Part shown: positions 9,951-20,751 of the stretch, piece by piece
Position numbering within the stretch: the first letter of the stretch is position 1
Layout of the letters: each line of letters starts with the position of its first letter
Assembly (NCBI GenBank): GCA_003024785.1
Contig: PUQB01000011.1
Coordinates: 899,001 to 963,000, forward strand
Length of the DNA: 64,000 nt
From: Selaginella tamariscina
Taxonomy: Eukaryota > Streptophyta > Lycopodiopsida > Selaginellales > Selaginellaceae
Direction of reading: 5' to 3'
Position numbers and translations under genes: made by a program
The notes under the pieces: generated by a model
The model's database searches: none
Told to the model about the DNA's origin: nothing
The model's input: the letters and a program-made list of their open reading frames with translations, nothing else

Positions 9951-11688
9951 ATGGCTTTCCGATTTCTGCTCCACAGCCGACGCATTCTCAAAGAGGCGAG
10001 GTCGTTGGTTGATGCACCTCAACTGCTGGTCACCTGCCCCTTTGATCCACGTCACTCAATGCCCGCCACTGCACTCCTCCAACACTCCCTTCGCTGCCCT
10101 TCTTCACCCACTCCGTTTTCGGACGAAGAAGCCGGCCGACTCGTCTCGTCTCTAAGGTACTCTGAGAGTGAGCCTGTGTTTTCGATCCTTCTGGAGCAGA
10201 ATTTTGGTACAAGGATGCTCCCGCAACAGTTAGAGCCGGGAGGTTGATCCCAAACCCAGAGGTGTCAACAAGCTTACCGCCATACATTGACGTTGAGCTG
10301 GAAACAACGTCCATGGGACATCCAAAGAGTTTGATAGTTTGCTGCCTTCTCAGTGCTGGCTTCTTCAGGAAGAAGTGAAAGCTTGGACAGAATTCCCGAG
10401 GAGCTACTCATGGAACGTGTTGGTGTCTGTAATGGGAACGGACTTGGACAGGAAGAGAATCAGAGAGTGGCTGCTCGTGAATTCTGTAAAGTACGGTGTG
10501 GTATTGGATCCACTGTTGGCTGACTACCTTTTCGTATTGGTGAGGCCCGTCTTAGCGGCTGTCCGGCGAGAAGCTTTGACCTACGGAAGGCTGCAGCGAA
10601 CTCAAAGCCGGAAACGGCTCATTTTGGTTGTCCAATGCTAGTCGAAGCTGGAAGTTGGTTGGTGTCTCAGCTCGTTTCTTTGTATCAACCACAGGCAGCC
10701 AGAGCTTTTGTGCTCAGCCTGCTACAAAACTGCCTGATAGTTTCAGCTCGGACTTCGGCACTTGAGCTTGAACAAGAAAAGGGTTCAGCTTGTCTTGACA
10801 GGACAACTTGTAAGCATGAATTCCACTCGGCCTTTCGAGCACTGCAGGAGCGCGTTGGCTTACAAGGCTTTTTGAAAACCAGAGCTTATCGCACTGGCTT
10901 GACAAAAGACAGATGGTATTTCCTGTGTGTGTGTGTGTGTGTGTGTGCGGCATGCGCATGCTATAATGAATAATCATCTTTGGGTACAGCTTGGAAGATT
11001 ATGAGGATGTAATATGTCAGGGAGCTCAGGAACGTCAAAAACGACAGAACTATAGACCTATTCTTGAGCACGATGGTCTTATTTGGCATCGTCGACAAAG
11101 CCAGGTGTAATCATATTGTTCTGTTTCTCCTGCACTTAAGTCTAATATTTTCATTTTTCTCCAGGATTCTTCCAGTACTAAGACGAAGGAGGAATTGTTG
11201 GCGGACGAGAGAGACTATAAACGCAGGCGGGCGTCTTATAAAGGAAAGAAAGTACGCAGGTCCACGTCAGAGGTGCGTAACTATGAATATTCACGTACAC
11301 ATGCAGTCGCTCGCACGCAGGTTGGTTACTTACTCTGGCAGGTTATACGTGATATCATTGAAAATCATATGAACGAAATCGTTGATGCCGGAGGTATAGG
11401 CTGTCTCAAGGAAAAGGAAGCGCCGGAGTCAGAGTGTAGAGTCAAACCAGGTGAGTCACACAGAGGCAGAGACGGTGCGCATTTGGGTAGCAGCAATGAT
11501 GATGGCCATTATAGAAAAGAAGGCAGTTCTTCGGAGGATATGCTCCATAGATATGCGAAGGTACTTCTTTCATCATATTATTGCTTTCTCAATTCTTCTC
11601 GACTTCTCAACCTCAGGACAAGCGGGATAGCCGGAGGCATTTCGGGGGCCATGATAAGGACCACGTGAGATCAGTACACAAGTGGTGA
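9951..11688 (+). CDS. SNRNP48: U11/U12 snRNP 48 kDa protein (minor spliceosome)
   Basis: Component of the U11/U12 di-snRNP; its CHHC zinc finger contacts U12-type 5' splice sites. The finger is clear at residues about 27-50: LVTCPFDPRHSMPATALLQH then SLRCP. The middle domain follows (LLPSQCWLLQEEVKAWTEFP; IREWLLVNSVKYGVVLDPLL). The C-terminal signature is TKTKEELLADERDYKRRRAS, then YKGKKVRR and VIRDIIENHMNEI-DAGGIGC. Introns lie near 10915-10989, 11105-11163, 11273-11341 and 11561-11617. The ATG at 9951 is the first in frame after a TGA. Three places need one extra base to keep the conserved frame: the T run at 10202-10205, TTT at 10330-10332 and GGAAGG at 10585-10590. Each restores family sequence (FWYKDAP, SFDSLLPSQ, then HFGCPMLVEA), so consensus error is likelier than decay. 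Confidence 0.9.
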
Positions 11689-11930
11689 AAGATCATGGAA
11701 GAGTGAAAGCAGTGTTTAAGTATCCTTTCCTGTATCCTTCTAAGCTGTTGAGCTTTAACTTTTACCTACTTTCATTACGTTCTAACTGATTTTTGGGAAT
11801 ATCTCACACACATGCCCGAACATGAAGTCGTGCCACTATGAACATGGAATCGTGCAGGACGTGGGGCGTCTACAGTACATATTTTTGTGTATTTATACAA
11901 ATGACGTACCTCACTTAACTGTCGTTCTCA

Positions 11931-13356
11931 ATGGTCGAAACTCGAGCTTTTCTGGTCTGGTGCTTGTTCTTTTGTCTGCAGGTCTCTGACGCTCAAAGAA
12001 GTGAAGGTGATGCATTAACCAGGAAGCTGCTGGAAAAGAAGAAGTGAGTTCATTTGATGGTTTGGTCTCCTAATTAAGGTTTGTTTGTGTGTTGCATTGC
12101 AGGAGTTACAAGTATGCATACGGTTATAAATCTCCCGTGTCTTTTGCGGCTACGTTCACTGGAAATGCCATTGATGACTGCTGGATGGGAGGTAACTGGA
12201 GGAACAACCGCATGCATCTAGCAGATTGTGCAGTTGGATTTGGAGCAGATGCAGTTGGAGGCCAGGGTGGGAGTTACTACCAAGTGACAGATGCTGGTGA
12301 CGATCCCGTGAATCCCAAGCCAGGTACTCTTCGATACGGTGTAACTCGACTTAGTCCTCTGTGGGTAACATTCCAGAGGGACATGAACATCAAACTTAAG
12401 GCTGAGCTTCTCATCACAAGCTACAAAACAATCGATGCTCGTGGTGCAAATGTGCATATTGGGTTTGGTGGACCTTGTCTCACCCTGCAGTACGTGAGTC
12501 ACGTTATTGTTCATGGGCTCAACCTGCATGATTGTAGACAGGGGTCCCCAGGGAAGGTGATTACATCGGCTACACACACGGGCTTCAGAGGGGGATCGGA
12601 TGGAGACGCTATTGCAATCTTTGCATCCAACAACATCTGGATCGATCATTGTTCTCTTGGAAGGGCTGCTGATGGATTGATCGACGCTATTCGCGGGTCC
12701 ACTGCGATCACTGTCTCGAATAATTACTTTTTTGATCACGACAAGGTAACCAGGTGCGTGCAGTTGTGCCGGTTTATGAAATGGGTGGTATTTTTCAGGT
12801 CATGCTCCTTGGGCATTCTGATACTTTCACCTCCGACAAGGACATGAAGGTCACAGTTGTGTACAATCATTTCGTAGGTTGCGTGCAGCGCATGCCAAGG
12901 TATTCATTTCGTAGGTTGCATGCCAAGGTAACCTGGCATCTATAGTTTTGTCTCAACCGAAATTGTGCAGGGGGAGGTTCGGTTACTTCCATATTGTAAA
13001 TAACAATTACGAAAACTGGGAGATGTACGCAATTGGTGGAAGCTCTAATCCCACTTTCTTTAGTGAAGCCAACAGATACCTTGCAACAAGTGTGAAACAG
13101 GTAAGCCGGGGATTATGGCACGCATGTTTCGAGTGATTAAGTTCATCCAACACTGCAGGTCACCAAACGGGAAAAGAAGGCTGGATCCAACTGGTTATGG
13201 CAGTCCTCTGGGGATCTGTTTATAAATGGAGCTTACTTTGTGGAGTCTGGAAGAGGGGACGGCACCCCGCACTACAGCGGGAAGCAATATTTTGCTCCTA
13301 GTTCAGCATCTCTGGTGCCTCATGTTACTTCAAATGCAGGTCCTTTGGAGGTCTAG
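11931..13356 (+). CDS. Pectate lyase (PL1 family)
   Basis: Secreted enzyme cleaving de-esterified pectin by Ca-dependent beta-elimination. The ATG at 11931 gives a signal peptide ([20 protein letters not shown]), then [10 protein letters not shown]. The PL1 fold follows: [70 protein letters not shown] (vWiDH motif) and [21 protein letters not shown]. Later exons hold [33 protein letters not shown] (catalytic Arg of the RxPxxR region, joined across an intron), EANRYLATS and [19 protein letters not shown]. The exon-intron phases are consistent and the stop is TAG at 13354. Introns are about 50-65 bp; the one after RMPR begins with a short duplicate of the exon end. Confidence 0.93.
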
Positions 13357-13756
13357 TAGGTGAAATTTGGAACAAAAAACATTGAGAATGGAGATGTAGA
13401 GCTTGTTACACGTGCGCAGGCCTCGCACATTCCCATTTAACAAACTGAAAAGTATAAAGAATCCCTCAGTTGCAATCCATATCCGTGTCTCTTATTGCGA
13501 TCAGGTAGGTACCAAGGGGGGACGGCATATGGAGAGCAATGAAGAGCTGCACAGGTGAACTCAGAAGGTTGTATGAAAAAATGAACACGGTTAACAATCA
13601 TCTGAGTTGAATGTAAAAAAGATGCAACTATTGTTTAAGTGGAGTGCACGCAGGTAACGCATTATTCTGTGCCTTTGTACGCCAGAAATTTACTCTCCTC
13701 AGCAACGGACAATGCTCTACAAGCCGTTCAGCCATTTCCAACAGTGTTACGTGAAG
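13357..13756. other. Gap between pectate lyase and EXORDIUM-like remnant
   Basis: About 400 bp follow the pectate lyase stop. They presumably hold its 3' UTR and the lost 5' part of the EXORDIUM-like gene. No signal peptide or conserved motif is readable in any frame. Confidence 0.4.
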
Positions 13757-14190
13757 ATGAAGTACCAAATGGGCCCAGTCCTTGCTCACCAAGCTGCACA
13801 TCTACGTTGTCTGGTACGGGAACTACAAGTCAGACTTCCTCAACTCCGTTAGCAGTCCGAGCTCCACATCCACAAGGAGTCCCGCCGTGTACAAGTGGTG
13901 GCTGTACACGGATCAGACCCACGGACCAGGAAGTTCCCTGGCCAAGAACAAACCCGTGTCAACTCCCGGATTGGGATCTATCTCAGTGCAGGGTTTTGCC
14001 GGGTAGTGTGTGGCTTCCACTACTACACGCTCGTCCCTCACTGTACACGTCACACACAGAGCCGATGAAGTCTCCGAACGGTAGTAGACCCATGGTACGC
14101 ACTGCCGGCCGGAAGTTTCTGGTGCAATGGATCTGGCACCCCATTCTGAATGCGTGCTTGGCTCCAAGTGCTTCCAACCAGTCAAAATAG
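13757..14190 (+). pseudogene. EXORDIUM-like (phosphate-induced PHI-1 family) remnant
   Basis: Family blocks survive in different frames. KYQMGPVL (about 13760) corresponds to the usual LxYHxGPVL. LHIYVVWYGNYKSDFLNSVS then YKWWLYTDQT (about 13790-13920) corresponds to the WYG..FL.SLS..WW block. FCRVVCGFHYYT (about 13993-14030) is a strong EXO signature. GRKFLVQWIWHPILNACLAP (about 14110-14170) is the C-terminus. About 80 codons expected between the last two blocks (the PYAWVG, cysteine-rich and HELAE region) are absent, and at least two frame changes occur. EXO proteins are apoplastic and promote cell expansion. The internal deletion shows that this copy is dead, whatever the sequence quality. 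Its 3' end stops 10 bp before the DPM2 stop codon on the other strand. Confidence 0.8.
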
Positions 14191-14200
14191 AGCAATATAT

Positions 14201-14482
14201 TCACTTGATTTTCCTGCGTATCACATGGAAAGTTGCAAGGCAACACAGCATAGATAGACCTGCCAGTGCTGGAAGGAGAGGCACATATTCCTTCGGTGGA
14301 AAGTAAGAGTGGACAAAAATGATCTGCATCTATAAAGGGCTGTAGAAAAAAGCACAAAAATAAAAATCGTGTGGCTGAAACATTGGGAGGACACTCACAA
14401 TGACTATCACCCAGAATGCGTAGTAGAAGTACATTAAAGCGCCAAACACAAGCAGCACGACTCCCGTTCTTCTCTCTTCCAT
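14201..14482 (-). CDS. DPM2: Dolichol-phosphate mannosyltransferase subunit 2
   Basis: Small ER membrane subunit that stabilises dolichol-phosphate-mannose synthase, which feeds N-glycan and GPI-anchor synthesis. Two exons: 14399-14482 (MEERRTGVVLLVFGALMYFY, then YAFWVIVI) and 14201-14339 (PFIDADHF, then VHSYFPPKEYVPLLPALAGL, then a second membrane segment and the basic tail HVIRRKIK). The hallmark FxxYYxFWVI..PFxDxDHxxHxYFxPxxYxxxxP is complete, and the length (73 residues) is near the family's 80-84. The 59-bp intron has GTGAGT..CTACAG ends. One extra A in the plus-strand run 14315-14319 shifts the frame inside DADHF-VHSY; dropping it gives a whole protein, so I read it as a homopolymer error. 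A telo-box (AAACCCTA, 14497-14504) lies 15 bp upstream. The gene is below usual ORF-length cut-offs. Confidence 0.87.
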
Positions 14483-15279
14483 CCCCACCCCTCTGTAAAC
14501 CCTACAATGTCACAAATAAAGGCTACATTTTGTAAAAATACTCCTGACAAATAACCCTTAATTTCCACAATTACATGGGTGGTGCTTATTTTAAAATAAA
14601 AGCATCTTTATATTTAAACGGTGGGAGCGGCACGCTTATATACAAAAATGAATGGCCCACAATTATGCTATTCTACTATAATTAATATATTACTTAACAA
14701 GGTAATAACATATTTACAAATATCACATCAGGATAAGAAAAAGATTGACAAATATCACAAATCTGGTGAACATCTACAACTTCAATTAGGCTATCGAACA
14801 CCATCGTTAAAATTTGAAACTCCCAAAACATCACCAAGCAATGTAATATAGCTGCCCATAATTATGACACAATAAGTACCCAAAGCCATGGCAAAACTCC
14901 TAGACAATTAAGAAACATTGATGAACTGGGTACAACTTCACATGCAGCAGCAAGATATTTGAACCAACCTTAAAGTCATAACTCTGAACCAAAGCAAGGG
15001 ACTTTGAGAGGGCCTATAGTCCATAAAATGCCATTGCAACAAATGATACATCTTGTTTATAAGTTTGCCCATCGACCATTCTTTAAAAAAATTCACAACT
15101 AGCAAAACCTGCCTCTACATCTTCACTTCAGTTAACATTCGAGACCCATATTAACTCAAACTCATGACCTTTGTCTTCGTCTAGCATCACACATGGGAGG
15201 TTGAACTCACTCCATTTGTCTTCCACATTTTCCTTATCCCTTTGAAGGAAAAAATTTTTGAAGCACCAGCTCCATTCGA

Positions 15280-15480
15280 ACTCGTTGTACTTGTTCTCAC
15301 TTCACCATTTATATTTGACCTCATTCCACTACCACATTTGTTCGACCTCACTACATTGGGGCCGAATGTTTTATTAGGACTCACTATGCTTGTCCTCACT
15401 CCACAATTCATATTGTTCATCCTCACTCCATTACCATATCCACTCGTCCTCACTCCATCATTATTGAGGTTGGACTTTCA
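15280..15480. repeat. Degenerate CTCACTCCA-rich short tandem repeat
   Basis: Variants of CCTCACTCCA followed by TT- or AT-rich words recur about every 30-40 bp (TTCTCACTTCACC, CCTCATTCCACTACC, GACCTCACTAC, GTCCTCACTCCAC, ATCCTCACTCCATTACC, GTCCTCACTCCATC). The tract creates chance open frames on both strands that I do not accept as genes. Confidence 0.5.
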
Positions 15481-16799
15481 TATGTCCCCTCTACTCCCTC
15501 CAAAAAAAAAAAAGAAAAAAAAAGTTTTGAAATGTCAAGGTAAAAAGAAGAAAGTGAGAAAAATTGAGGAAAAAACATTGTGAAATAAAAAAAGTATTCA
15601 AACACACAGCTCAACACTTGAGATGGGAAAATTAATAGGAAAAGTTCACTCTCCATCAGCAACAGTAAGGCAAAAACTCTTAATGACACCTACAACCAAG
15701 AAATTGAAATTTTGGTAAAAGTGATTTAACTTTTAGAACATAGGATTTTTCAATACTAAAAATAATTAAAGACTTTATAAACGAAACAAAAGCAAGATTT
15801 TTGACTTCACATACATGTTCAACATCCAAATTAGTATGAAATGACAAAAATTACTTAACTCAACATTAGATTGAAAATGACAATCATAAGAGTCATAAAT
15901 GATTAATGTGCAAAGAGAATGAAATATTACAAATGAAAAAGAAACACTAGGAACATGGTTCAGGCCAAGAAATATGGAAAGGTTAAGAAAGAGGGAAAGG
16001 TAAAAAAAAAGAATTATATCGCAGATTTACCAAGTGACACCTACTTCACAAAATTTTTAACTTGTTTTACATAATTTCCTTAAAGAAACTCAAGCTCAAA
16101 TCCCTTTACAATTAAGAATCCACTTGAACTCATACACATCGTCTTTCCATAAGCTCAATCTTTAAAAATTGAACTACATCGTTCAAAATTTTCAAATTAA
16201 TGTCACGATTCAATTCCACATCTACGGGAGACAATAAGACACTAAGACTAAGAGGTGTTGTAACAATAATACAACAATATGATCATGCCCCATAACACAA
16301 AAACTTAATCTTAAAAGGGCACAACCGCAAGAACAACGTTGCCAAATGATACTAATGATGCATCATTTGTAGTCTTGGACAAACCATTTCTTAATCGATG
16401 ATGGCGTGGCATAGGGAAAAAAAAAATGCAAAGAAAAAAAAAAATTTAAAAATAGATTTGATTTGTTAAAAACTAAAAGCTACAACAGATCTAGATCTAC
16501 AGAGAACAACAGAATAAAACTCAAAACACAATCTCAAACCCTAAGCAAAGCATTGCCTGAAAAGCTTTGCCCTCGAGGACAAATTGCAATACCCCTCACC
16601 TCCACCATTGTGAGTGGTTAGGATATCGGAATAAGTATATCAATTGGGGTTTAAACTCTTATTTATATATAATAATGGATGGACCAAATTCAGTTTATTT
16701 AATAGATGCATTATATATATATATATATTTATGGATCTCACAAAACTATATATACATTAAATTCATTTAATGTGATTTTAATTTATGAAATATATTTTT

Positions 16800-17588
16800 C
16801 ACTAGCGGGTGGTTATTTGGCCGGTGGTAAATTAAATAATGCCATGTCATTAATTATTACTACCACTGTGCTTTTCCATTAGAGTGGTTAATTGAATTAA
16901 AAATAAATTAGTAGTGCACAATTTTTATTTAATCAATTATTATAAACATATATATATTATATATACATATGTAATAAATGTGCACCTACTCAGTATTTTA
17001 ATTATAAAAATATATTAAAAATGTATTCATTGTTATTTTTTTATATAAAATCATTAATTATAGTTTACTAATGTCTTTCTATATGTATGTGTATAACAAT
17101 GTATACACACATACACACACACACACATTATATATATATATTACACAAACATGTGAGTGTGTTGAGAGAAAGAGAGATCTACAATAACTTATATTCTTTC
17201 TGCAAAATAAGTATATCAACTAATGTGTCTATATATATATAATATTCTTACATGTAAATGAGTGATATTTTTGCTAAATCTCATGTTTGCTTTTTATTTT
17301 AAAGTTCTAATTTATTTATTTTTTCATTGATTTTTTTGAAAGCTAAAAAAAGTAAAACCTAATTTCATTAATCTTGATACACGTGTCATTCAATTATGCC
17401 CGGTAGCCATACAACCGGGCAAATTGTCGGCTACCACCGAAAAAGCCATGTAGGCGCCACATAGGTGCCACGTAAGTGTCATGTAGATTATAAATTATAA
17501 ATAACCAGCAAGTGGAAAACCAAACCCACGGTAGAATAAATAATTTCTTTTATTTTAATTGGTTAAGGCAATTAACCACCCGCTAGTG
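16800..17588. mobile_element. Non-autonomous DNA element with 16-bp perfect terminal inverted repeats
   Basis: CACTAGCGGGTGGTTA (16800-16815) recurs exactly inverted as TAACCACCCGCTAGTG (17573-17588), 789 bp end to end. The inside is AT-rich and codes for nothing, apart from a GC-richer patch near 17400-17480 with imperfect repeats of GCCACRTAGGTGCC and CCGGTAGCC..CCGGGC. CACTA at the tips recalls the CACTA (En/Spm) superfamily, but the 3-bp flanks (TTT and GAA) do not match, so target-site duplications are not visible. It could equally be an unclassified MITE. Confidence 0.65.
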
Positions 17589-19151
17589 GAAAGTGGGCCT
17601 AAGTAATGTTTTCAATTTTATTTTATCAAAGTTACAATAACCATGATTAATTTTAGAAAAATGCTAAATAAGTAAAGTATGCCTTTTCTTACTAAATATA
17701 TTCCCCTTTCTTGTCTTTGGTCCTTGCATTAATGGAGAGTGTTATTTAATCTTCAATTTATGTTTATGCTCATTATATAACCTCCAAGGTATGCACGATC
17801 TTTAACATGTTTGCATTAATTAAAGCTTAGGCACAATGCTTTTAGTTTGCCCTTTGGGTACACACTAAATCAATTTTCACCATTTAATGATGATTATATA
17901 TATCATGTAATTTCACGATTAGAGACCTTTATTATTATAATTCTTTTAAACTGTAATTATCTACAATAGAATCTCACTTAATATTTATTTAATCCTAGCA
18001 ACTTCATCCAATTTGATACTATCTTTAAAAAAATATCTTTTTAATTAAATATGATATTTAATGTTAATCTTTAAAATATGGTGGTAAATATTTATACTCA
18101 TTTATACCACAATATTCTTACATAATCTGTCACAGCCTGATATATATATAGGATATGTCTATAGGATTTACTTATAAAATATACCTATAGGACAAAGGGA
18201 CTTTTTTAGTTCATGCATAAATTAGCTCTTGAAGTATCATTTTTAGCTTATTTTAGATTAGCTTTTGGAGTTACGAATATAAAAGTTCCGACTTAATGTT
18301 GTATAAGCAGTTATTATTAAATTGTCAACAAAAGCATAATAGAGAACAAGAAGGCTTGTCTCAAAGAGAGCAAGGCAAGAGCAAAGAACAAAACAAAAAT
18401 GATCGTAAAATAATAATTTCATATTTCAATTATTATCAACACAATCATTTTATGATTATTCTTATCTTGCTGTTGCATTGCTCTTGAGTCAAGCTTCCTT
18501 GTTCTTATCATGCTCTTGGGTCGTGGCTTATTAAATTAAAATTCACTTTTAATTTAGAGTGTTATGGAATTATTATTTGGCACTTATAGTATATTGAGAA
18601 ATCATTATTTTATAATTTTTACTATGTATTTGTTAAATCTTCTTAATTTATACATGCTATAATTTTTTTAAAAGTAAATATAGAATTTGTGAGAGGTATG
18701 TTTTATGAGTTTATCTTTAAAATTTCTAATTTTATAAGTTTAACTTGCAATATGTGTTATTAAATTGTACATTAAAATTTTTTTGGATTATAATTTATAT
18801 TTTAATTCAAATATCATTTAATGAAATCTCATTACTCATGCATCATATTACTCACGATTTATCATAATTAAATATTAAAGATGTTTTTAAAGTTTCAACA
18901 TGAATATATATGAGGACTAATTTAATAAAGAATTTTATATCAATTTAAAGTTGATATAAGAAATGAACTTCATCACATCAATAATAAATTAAAATGCAAT
19001 TTTATTAGGATATTACCATTTAAAGTCTTATATCATTTAAATTTATGCATGGTTCTTTTAGAATATTAATTAAAACATAAGCTTTCATTACTTTCTTAAT
19101 AATGATAATGTATTAAAATGTATATTATCATCTTCAATCAAATCGTTATCT

Positions 19152-19334
19152 TTAAGAAATTATTTTAATTTTGATTTGAATTATGATACAAACTGAAATT
19201 AATTTTAAAATCTTAATAAATATAAAATATCATGTATAAAAATGCAATTCTTTAAGAAATTATTTTAATTTTTGATTTGAATTATGATACATGATTCTTA
19301 ATAAATATAAAATATCATGTATAAAAATGCAATT
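19152..19334. repeat. Imperfect tandem duplication of about 95 bp
   Basis: TTTAAGAAATTATTTTAATT followed by a GATTTGAATTATGATACA-like word and AATATAAAATATCATGTAT occurs twice in a row. The second copy carries a small internal deletion. It is non-coding. Confidence 0.7.
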
Positions 19335-20751
19335 CATCTTATGATAATTTTATGACGTATAAATTTAATATGGAGTAACAAATTAATGATAATAAATGAA
19401 TTTTTTTTTTCTCTTTCTCTCTATACAAGCTATGACACACATTTATACATTCTACAAACACATTTTAAATTAATTTTATCTTTTAAAATATAAAGGCTTA
19501 CGTGGAACTAAAATATAAATTAAAAGAGATATTTATTTACTTGGCTACCTATTTACCCTTAATATATATTACATTAGTAAGTTTAATCTTGTTTTGATTT
19601 GTATATAGTTCTATTATTATTACACATGTTAAATTATTTATTTTAAATTGTTATATCATATAAGATAATAAAACTTGAGTTAAAAAATGCATGTATACGT
19701 TAGTACAACATTAACATGACTTATAATAAACATAATATTATAAATGTATAAATTAAAAGTTAAATGTAATATACAATAGTATCGCATTATTATTTGGTAT
19801 AAATATATAATCATGGGTATATTTACAAAATATATTATTAAAGTATATTTTAATAATATACAAATTATTATTTAAATAAATGATTAAACTGAACAAATTA
19901 ACCGAATACAACTTACTATATTATATGTTGCTTTTACAAATTATATTATGGAAATAGATTATTTTAACGAAAGTTCTTTAATAGTGGCTACACAAACAAT
20001 CTTCCATTTAAATTTATTTAGCTATTTATTTTACACCACACACACACACACACACACACACAATATATATATATATATATATATTTGTTTATAAGGGAAA
20101 ACAAATAAATTTAAAGTGAAAAACAACAAAATAATGAAGAAGAAAATATTTTTTAATTGTATAATTTTTTTAGTTATTAAATCATAAGAAACGTGGAGAT
20201 TTTTTATTACTCTAACATAATTATAAATGAGTATGTGTGTTTGTGAAAGATTAACAAGAAACATTTTATTTTATTTTATTACTTCGAGATAAGTGTCTGT
20301 GGAATACTGGATATGTTTAAAAAAATTCTTTTATTATAACATTAACCAGATTAAGTTATAAAGTTCATTGTCAAATGGAAAATCTTACTATATCAGTAGT
20401 GTGTATATATGTATATCACTACCGGTGTGTATATATGTATACCACCAGTGTGTATGTGTGTGAATGTTTTATTACGTGTGTGACATGTGTGTGTATAGAT
20501 GTGTCTATGAATGTTTGATGTGTACGTGTGACTGTTTTATTATGCATGTGTGCATATGTATGCCTATGGAAGTTTAGTGTGTGTGTATGTGTATATGCAA
20601 ATGCTTCATTGCGTGTGTGGGAGTGCGTGCCTCTATATATATGTGTGTGTATACTATAATATTCAATATTTATTTGATTCTAAAACATTTCTATATCTAT
20701 TTGATAATTGAATTGAATTTTTACATCGGAATTTTTAAAACTTGTCACCTG

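Larger units (their letters stand above)
14520..20740. other. 6.2-kb AT-rich gene-free block
   Basis: Base composition falls sharply after the DPM2 gene and recovers only at the RecQ gene. I find no protein motif in any frame. The block holds the TIR element, degenerate and tandem repeats listed separately, several (TA)n, (CA)n and (GT)n tracts, and probably decayed transposon sequence. It separates two gene-rich islands. Confidence 0.6.

Noticed and set aside
10207-10327. A 121-bp intron joining the first two U11-48K segments
   Set aside because: GT..AG and phase fit, but the interval itself encodes conserved family sequence (PPYIDVELE region), so two missing bases explain it better.
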